DNA of 64,000 nucleotides from CAZAPG01 sp964486935 (GTDB lineage Bacteria; Chloroflexota; Anaerolineae; 4572-78; J111): the NCBI GenBank assembly GCA_964486935.1, contig CAZAPG010000004.1:62001-126000 (forward strand), given 5' to 3'. The notes beneath the pieces are model-generated. The model was not told the origin of the DNA and ran no database searches. It worked only from the letters and a program-made list of their open reading frames with translations. The number at the start of each line of letters is the position of its first letter. Positions within the stretch are counted from its first letter, which is position 1. Both the position numbers and the translations under genes were made by a program. This document shows positions 58,056-64,000 of the stretch, piece by piece.

Positions 58056-61000
58056 ATGCCTTTTATTGACCAGTGGCAGGCGCAGGTTGGCGACTCGTTA
58101 ATTGAATGCGCCAAATTGGCGCCGGTATCGCCGGATGTTGACCTTAAATTTCAGCTAATGGTGGTTGGCGTTCTCTGGCCTATTCGCCAGCCGGTGCAAG
58201 ATTTTGAGATTGAGGCAATGGCCGCGGTGAAAGAGTTGGTAAATGACCGGGCCAAATTTGTGCTGCAACTGGTTCAAAATTGGGAAAATGACCGGCTGGC
58301 CGTGGCCAAAGCCTTAAACAAACAAGAGCTTCAAAGCGGCGAGCTTGGAGCGGCGCTCAATGTAATTTTGTCTCGCTTTGGAGCGTTCCCCATTTTTGCC
58401 CAACAACTGGCCAGCCAGAGCCGCCAGCCCAAACCGGCCGACGCGCCCGCCGGCCAACCCCCGCCGCGCGTGCTTGTTTCTTACAGCCGGCTCGACGGGC
58501 AGCCCCTGGCCGCTCAGGTTTACCAGCGCCTGCAAACCGAGCAAATTGCTGCCTGGGATGACCTGGCCCAAATTGATGACGAAGCAAGCTGGTGGCAAAA
58601 AATGGTAGAAGCCCTGGAGCAGGTTGATTTTTTGGTGCTGGTCATGACCCCGGCTGCTATCGAGTCGCCTCTGGTGCGCCGGCAATGGCGTTACGCGCGA
58701 CAGCGGGGCGTCTGTATTTACCCTCTATTTCAAGACCAAAATTTAGACTTTTCCCGGCTGCCGCGCTGGATACGGCACGTCCATTTTTACAACCTGAATC
58801 TTGAATGGCACAAACTGCTGCACGACCTGAAAGGCGAGTGCGCCGCGCCGCCCATTCCCTTTATGGTTGATGCCTTGCCCGATGATTATATTACTCGTCC
58901 GGCAGAATCAAACCGCCTTGTCTCTTACCTGTACGACTCTGCCCGCGATGAGTCCATCATCAATACCGTTGCGCTGGTTGGGGCCGGCGGCTATGGCAAA
59001 ACCACTCTGGCCATGGCCCTGTGCCATCACCAAAACATTCGGCAGGTGTTCGACAACGGCGTGTTGTGGGTTACACTGGGCGAAACCCCCGGCGATTTAA
59101 GTCGCCATGTCATCGACCTGATTGAGGTGCTCAGTGGCGAACGCCCCGGCTTTGCCGGGCTAGATGCCGCCGTGGTGCGCCTGGGCGAGCTGCTGGCCGA
59201 TAGAGACATTTTACTGGTTATTGACGATGTGTGGAATGTTTCTCACCTGAAACCCTTTTTGCAGAGCGGTTCCCGCTGCGCCCGGCTTATTACCACGCGA
59301 GACACCACCGCCGCGCCTCCCGGGGCTAAAATTCTTCAGGTTGGCCCCATGCAGCAACCCGAGGCCCTGGCCTTGCTGGGCAACCAACTGCCGCCGGAAA
59401 ACCTGGCTCAATTGCGGCAGCTTGCCGCCCGGCTGGGCGAATGGCCCCTGCTGCTCAAACTCACCAACGGCACGCTGCGAGAACGGCTGCGCGCCGGCGA
59501 CTCGCTAACCGAAGCTGTGGCCTACGTTAATAACGCGCTCGACAAGCACGGCCTGACCGCCTTTGATAAAGATAGCGATGCCGCCAGAGACCAGGCTGCC
59601 GGGCAAACTATCAAAATGAGCCTGGAATTGTTAAGCCCAGAACGCTGCGACCGCTATTTTGAATTGGCCATCTTTCCCGAAGACATCAATATTCCATTCT
59701 CGGCTGTAGAAAAGCTGTGGAGCGTCACCGGCGGCCTTGACGATTTTGACACCGAAGAGCTGTGCGACTACCTTCACGAGCTATCTCTGCTGGTTAGTTT
59801 TGACCTGGTCAACCGCAACATCCGGCTGCACAAGGTAATGCGCAGCTATCTGGTTCACCAGCAACTTGATAACCTGCCCAACCTGCACCGGCAGTTTTTA
59901 GACGCCTGCCAACCCGCCTCGCAACGCTGGGCCGACCTGCCGCCCCAGGAGCCATACCTGTGGACGCATCTGGCTTACCATCTGGTTCAGGCCGAACGCA
60001 GCGAAGAATTGCTGCATACCGTAAAAAATCTGTTTTACCTGGCCGTAAAAACCCATCTGCGCGGCAGCCACTACACCGAAAGCGACCTGCAAACCGCCGA
60101 GTCTGCCCTGCCCGAAGATAATACCCTCAAGCTGTTGCGCCGCACCCTCTCACAGGCCGGCCATTTACTGGCTCGCTGCGCCTCGCTGGGTGAAGTTGCC
60201 AACACCCTCCATAGCCGGCTGGCTCACCGGCCCCAGCTTGCGGCCATTGCCGCCAACAGCCAGGCCCATTTACCCCGCCCCCTGTTAACGGCGCGCCATA
60301 CCCTGCCCGATTTGCCCGACCCCCACCTTATCCGCACCCTGCGGGGGCATACCGCCGGCTTGCTGGGCTGCGCCATCACCGCCGATGGCGCAACCGCCGT
60401 ATCTGTTGCCAAAGATAATACGGTTATTGTTTGGGATACCGCTACCGGCATCGAGCGCCTCCGCCTGGCCGAGCCTACCGCCGAAGTGTGGGGCTGCGCT
60501 CTCAGCGCCAACGGAGCCGTAATGGCCTACGTTACCGGCGATGGCCGCATTGTTTTATGGGACCCGCAAAACGAGGTGGGGCGCATTAGCTGGGCAGGCC
60601 ATCAGGCCGGCATTTTAAGCTGCGCCCTCGATGCCACCGGCTCTTTGCTGGTAACGGCGGCCAAAGACAAAACGCTTAAAGTGTGGGACACCCAAACCGG
60701 CGCAGAACGCGCCACCCTGGCCGGCCATCAGCGCAGCGTAACCGGTTGCGCCCTCAGCGCCGACGGGCAGGTCATAGCTTCCGCCTCGAACGACGGCTTG
60801 CTGAAAGTGTGGGATGCCCAAACCGGCAAAGAGCAATTTACCGCAACCATTCGGCTGGCAGAGGTTGGGGTAGAGCGATTAACTTTTTCCAGCCAGCGAG
60901 ACGCCCATTTTACCTGCGCCCTGAGCGCCGATGGCGCAATTGTGGCCGGCGCATCGTCGATGGGCACAGTTACGGTTTGGAACACCACCACCGGCGCAGA

Positions 61001-62123
61001 GTTAATGACGCTCAAAGGCGATAAGCGCGGCGCGCAAAGCTGCGCCCTGAGCGCCAACGGCTCGCGGGTGGCCTGCGCTCTGACCAATGGCCGGGTAAAA
61101 ATGTGGGATACCGCCACCGGCGGCGAGTTGCTGACTCTGGTTGACCACACTCGCTCGGTCAATGATTGCGTCCTTAGCGCCGATGGAGCCACGCTTATCT
61201 CGGCCTCGGATGACCAAACGCTCAAAGTTTGGGATGTGGGTAGCAGCGCCGCCCTGCTTACCCCCACCCGCCAACTGGGGGCAGCCCATAGCTGCGCCAT
61301 CAGCGCCGATGGGACCGTAGCCGTAACGGCAATGGCCGATAATACGTTGGTAGTGTGGGATGTGGCCGCCGGCAGCCAGCGGCTAACCCTGAAAGGCCAC
61401 ACCAGAAAAGTCAACCATTGCGCCATTACCCCCAATGGCCAAACCGTTGTCTCGGCCTCGCAAGACCAAACGCTGATTATTTGGGACGCCCAAACCGGCA
61501 GCCAACGCAGCGTACTCACCGGGCATACCTGGGCGGTTAATGGCTGCGCTATCAGCGCCGATGGCGGCCGCGTTATTTCTGTATCGGACGACAAAACTCT
61601 GAAGGTGTGGGATGCCCGCACCGGGCAGGAGCAGTTCTCGCTGACAGGCCACAGCCGCAACATTAATAGCTGCGCCTTTAACGACCGGCGACAACTGGCC
61701 GTGTCAGCCTCGGGCGATGGCACGTTGCGGGTGTGGAGTTTGCCAACCAAAGAGAGGCTGGCCACGCTCAAAGGGCATACCGCCTGGGTAGATAGCTGCG
61801 CCATTAGCGCCGACGGGCAGGTGATTGTGTCGGCCTCGTATGATAAAACGCTAAAATTATGGAACGCTAATGATTACACCGAGCGCATCACTTTGCGGGG
61901 CCACACTATGACCGTGGCCGGTTGCGCTATTAGCGCCGACGGCGCAATTGTTATTTCTGCTTCCAGAGATAAAACAATTAAAGTGTGGGATGCCCCTACC
62001 GGCCGCTGCCTGACCACGCTGTTTGTAGACGAGCCGCTTTCTGCCTGCGCCTGTACCCCCGATGCCGCTACCATTATAGCTGCGGGTAACAGCGGCGTTT
62101 ACTTTTTGCGGTTAGAGAGATAA
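58056..62123 (+). CDS. TIR-NB-ARC-WD40 STAND protein, first paralog
   Basis: The frame opens at TTG 58029, but ATG 58056 with AAGGA upstream matches the second paralog's N-terminus (1355 residues). Residues about 1-120 are an unnamed helical domain shared by both paralogs. TIR is about 138-265 (RVLVSYSRLDGQPLAAQVYQ), but the position aligned with the NADase glutamate is Gln210 (VRRQWRYA). NB-ARC has Walker A GAGGYGKTTLA (K315) and Walker B DILLVIDDVW. A winged-helix/linker region reaches about 750. Fourteen WD40 repeats (about 758-1355) of core CAISADGxxxVSAS and TLKVWD follow. This is the architecture of bacterial NLR-like defence sensors. Confidence 0.88.
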   Translation: MPFIDQWQAQVGDSLIECAKLAPVSPDVDLKFQLMVVGVLWPIRQPVQDFEIEAMAAVKELVNDRAKFVLQLVQNWENDRLAVAKALNKQELQSGELGAALNVILSRFGAFPIFAQQLASQSRQPKPADAPAGQPPPRVLVSYSRLDGQPLAAQVYQRLQTEQIAAWDDLAQIDDEASWWQKMVEALEQVDFLVLVMTPAAIESPLVRRQWRYARQRGVCIYPLFQDQNLDFSRLPRWIRHVHFYNLNLEWHKLLHDLKGECAAPPIPFMVDALPDDYITRPAESNRLVSYLYDSARDESIINTVALVGAGGYGKTTLAMALCHHQNIRQVFDNGVLWVTLGETPGDLSRHVIDLIEVLSGERPGFAGLDAAVVRLGELLADRDILLVIDDVWNVSHLKPFLQSGSRCARLITTRDTTAAPPGAKILQVGPMQQPEALALLGNQLPPENLAQLRQLAARLGEWPLLLKLTNGTLRERLRAGDSLTEAVAYVNNALDKHGLTAFDKDSDAARDQAAGQTIKMSLELLSPERCDRYFELAIFPEDINIPFSAVEKLWSVTGGLDDFDTEELCDYLHELSLLVSFDLVNRNIRLHKVMRSYLVHQQLDNLPNLHRQFLDACQPASQRWADLPPQEPYLWTHLAYHLVQAERSEELLHTVKNLFYLAVKTHLRGSHYTESDLQTAESALPEDNTLKLLRRTLSQAGHLLARCASLGEVANTLHSRLAHRPQLAAIAANSQAHLPRPLLTARHTLPDLPDPHLIRTLRGHTAGLLGCAITADGATAVSVAKDNTVIVWDTATGIERLRLAEPTAEVWGCALSANGAVMAYVTGDGRIVLWDPQNEVGRISWAGHQAGILSCALDATGSLLVTAAKDKTLKVWDTQTGAERATLAGHQRSVTGCALSADGQVIASASNDGLLKVWDAQTGKEQFTATIRLAEVGVERLTFSSQRDAHFTCALSADGAIVAGASSMGTVTVWNTTTGAELMTLKGDKRGAQSCALSANGSRVACALTNGRVKMWDTATGGELLTLVDHTRSVNDCVLSADGATLISASDDQTLKVWDVGSSAALLTPTRQLGAAHSCAISADGTVAVTAMADNTLVVWDVAAGSQRLTLKGHTRKVNHCAITPNGQTVVSASQDQTLIIWDAQTGSQRSVLTGHTWAVNGCAISADGGRVISVSDDKTLKVWDARTGQEQFSLTGHSRNINSCAFNDRRQLAVSASGDGTLRVWSLPTKERLATLKGHTAWVDSCAISADGQVIVSASYDKTLKLWNANDYTERITLRGHTMTVAGCAISADGAIVISASRDKTIKVWDAPTGRCLTTLFVDEPLSACACTPDAATIIAAGNSGVYFLRLER

Positions 62124-62246
62124 TGCGCCAAACGCGCCGTAATATTTTGTCTTGCTCTGCTCGTATGTTAAACTGATATGGGCCGATTTTAATTTTTATT
62201 GTACTCAAACCCCAGCTTTACCCCCCACATCAAGGAGCCAGCGTTT

Positions 62247-64000
62247 ATGGACTTTGTAGCAAAGTGGCAGCAACAAACAGAGGAGTCGCTGACCAGATGT
62301 GCTGCTCTGGCCGCCAAAATTGAACAGGTTGACCTTGAGTACGCCCTGATGGCAACCGGCGTACTCTGGCCGTTACGCCAGCCCGTTCAAGAATTTGATA
62401 TGGAGGCCATAGCCGCCGTCAACCAGCTTTTGGGCAGCCAGGCCAAGCATGTGCTGCGGGTTGTGCAAGGTTGGGATGATGACCTGATGGCCGCGGCCCG
62501 CAATTTAAATCAACAACTGGTTGGCAATACCGAACTGGATGCCGCTTTAAATATTCTTATCAAACAATTCAAGGCTTTTTTTACCTTTACCAACGCCATT
62601 TCCGAACAGGCTCAGGCCCATCCAGCAGGGAGTGACCGTGGTCAAGTTGAACCATCGCCCGCTATCCAGCCGCAGGTCGCCGCCGCGCCAGAACTGCCGC
62701 CCCGCATTTTTATTTCTTACGCCCGTAAAGATGGCGAAGCGTTAGCTCATGATATTCGCCAGCGTCTTGAGCAGGAAAGCATCCCCGTGTGGCAAGACCG
62801 GGTAAAAATGGAAGGCGGGCGCGATTGGTGGCTACAAATTACCGAGGCGCTCAATCAGGTTGAGTTTATGGTGCTGGTGGCTACCCCGGCTGCCATGCGC
62901 TCTGAAGTAGTGCGAAAAGAGTGGCGTTACGCTCGCCAGCAGGGCGTTTGCGTATATCCGGTCATCGGCTCGGCTAATTTGAATTTTGACGAACTGCCCC
63001 GCTGGATGCGTAACGTTCATTTTTACAACCTGGAACTGGAGTGGTCAAAACTACTTAAAGACCTGGGCGAACCATGCGAAACGCCCCGTGTGCCCTTTAT
63101 GGTAGAAGAACTCCCCGACGATTTTGTGCCTCGCGCTGACCAGCTCGACCGGCTTACCACACTGTTGCTGGATGAAAATGGCGACCCCATTGCCACCACT
63201 CTGGCTTTGTTTGGCACCGGCGGCTATGGCAAAACCATGCTGGCCAAAGCCCTGTGCCACAACGAGGATATGCGGCAGGCCTTTGACGATGGTATTTTGT
63301 GGATTACCCTGGGTGAAAACCCCGGCGATTTAACCGGGCGCGTGGTTGACCTGATTGAGGTGCTCAGTGGCGAACGCCCCGGTTTTGCCGGCCTGGATGC
63401 AGCCGAAACCCGGCTGGTGCAACTACTGGCCGAACGCGATATTTTAATAGTCATTGACGATGTTTGGAACGTAGCCCATCTCAAGCCCTTCATTCGGGGC
63501 GGGGGGCGCTGCGCCCGGCTTATTACCACCCGCAACATTGCTGCGCTGCCGCCCAAAACCCAAACTATCGAAGTGGAGGCCATGCGGCGCAGCGAGGCCG
63601 TGGCTTTGCTGAGTAAAGGACTACCCGTGGAAAATAGCAAACCGCTGGAGCAGTTGGCCGACCGCCTGGGCCACTGGCCCCTGTTGCTAAAGTTAACCAA
63701 CAGCACCCTCAGAGATCGGGTACACAACAATAACCAACCCCTTTCCGCCGCTTTGGCCTACGTTAACCGGGCTTTGGATAAACGCGGCCTGACCGCCTTC
63801 GACTCGCGCAATGCCGCCGCCCGCGACCAGGCAGTGGGCCAAACCCTGGGGGTTAGCCAGGAGCTTTTAAGCGATGACGAGCGCCAGCGCTACCACGAGT
63901 TAGCCATTTTCCCCGGCGAGGTCAATATTCCCTTAAGCGTACTGCGTAAACTCTGGGGGGCTACGGCCAACCTTGACGATTTTGACACCGAGGAACTTTG
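62247..64000 (+). CDS. TIR-NB-ARC STAND protein, second paralog (3' end outside window)
   Basis: ATG 62247 follows AAGGAG at nine bases. The frame stays open to the window end (584 full codons). It parallels the first paralog: N-terminal helical domain (MDFVAKWQQQTEESLTRCAA), TIR from about 153 (RIFISYARKDGEALAHDIRQ) and NB-ARC with Walker A GTGGYGKTMLA (K329) and Walker B DILIVIDDVW. Here the TIR position corresponding to Q210 is Glu225 (VRKEWRYA), as expected for an active NADase. C-terminal sensor repeats are likely but lie beyond the window. The 123-base gap upstream has no clear terminator. Confidence 0.85.
   Translation, partial: MDFVAKWQQQTEESLTRCAALAAKIEQVDLEYALMATGVLWPLRQPVQEFDMEAIAAVNQLLGSQAKHVLRVVQGWDDDLMAAARNLNQQLVGNTELDAALNILIKQFKAFFTFTNAISEQAQAHPAGSDRGQVEPSPAIQPQVAAAPELPPRIFISYARKDGEALAHDIRQRLEQESIPVWQDRVKMEGGRDWWLQITEALNQVEFMVLVATPAAMRSEVVRKEWRYARQQGVCVYPVIGSANLNFDELPRWMRNVHFYNLELEWSKLLKDLGEPCETPRVPFMVEELPDDFVPRADQLDRLTTLLLDENGDPIATTLALFGTGGYGKTMLAKALCHNEDMRQAFDDGILWITLGENPGDLTGRVVDLIEVLSGERPGFAGLDAAETRLVQLLAERDILIVIDDVWNVAHLKPFIRGGGRCARLITTRNIAALPPKTQTIEVEAMRRSEAVALLSKGLPVENSKPLEQLADRLGHWPLLLKLTNSTLRDRVHNNNQPLSAALAYVNRALDKRGLTAFDSRNAAARDQAVGQTLGVSQELLSDDERQRYHELAIFPGEVNIPLSVLRKLWGATANLDDFDTEEL

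Noticed and set aside
60328..62123. Possible tandem-repeat collapse or CRISPR-like array
   Set aside because: The period is about 126 bases and coding; the units translate to WD40 blades with variable sequence.

Overview
The window reads as a chromosomal piece of a Chloroflexota bacterium, probably Anaerolineae-like. This is an inference from gene content: large STAND proteins with TIR and WD40 domains, many GT4 glycosyltransferases, a DUF2142 membrane protein, universal-stress (Usp) fusions, pentapeptide-repeat proteins and a dnaB-dnaD-dnaC replication operon. There is no rRNA, CRISPR array, intact transposase or phage structural gene. One tRNA gene (Thr, anticodon TGT) is present. Most genes share a GC-rich codon style. 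Two stretches are visibly AT-richer and look imported: about 320-3000 and 48142-48810.

Layout. 1-15494 is a surface-polysaccharide locus. It holds a radical SAM tail, a methyltransferase, an Arn-like trio (NodB deacetylase, formyltransferase, EamA/ArnE-like flippase subunit), two nucleotide-sugar epimerases, glycosyltransferases, an asparagine synthase, a WcaJ-type initiating phosphotransferase and a DUF2142 membrane protein. 15531-17380 is an MNT/HEPN toxin-antitoxin pair overlapping a cyclophilin lipoprotein. 17389-19570 holds two alcohol dehydrogenases. 19723-29383 runs from a TPR/zinc-ribbon membrane protein through a histidine kinase and OmpR-type regulator to a Usp protein and a sulfate ABC transporter whose ATPase is fused to two Usp domains. 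A tRNA and two more glycosyltransferases follow.

32271-43150 is a roughly 10 kb island bounded by a 457-bp near-identical direct repeat. The repeat duplicates the 5' part and upstream region of a LolA-like lipoprotein gene. Inside are two-component regulators, a YeaQ-like protein, an RRM protein, a solitary groEL between two pentapeptide-repeat paralogs (a third lies upstream), a glycosyltransferase pseudogene, a tandem 22-residue-repeat protein and a restriction-enzyme remnant.

43212-51466 is mostly housekeeping: a DUF151 nuclease, DnaB, DnaD and a DnaC-like loader carrying two complete AAA+ modules, then JAMM protease, E1-like, SDR and rhodanese genes. 51467-55788 holds MITE-like repeats, small proteins, a methyltransferase, an amidohydrolase and a helically phased array of DnaA-box-like sites. 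55791-64000 is a defence-like locus: a SLOG (LSDAT) protein with two 2TM modules, transcribed divergently from two tandem paralogous TIR-NB-ARC proteins. The first is complete with 14 WD40 repeats; the second runs off the window.
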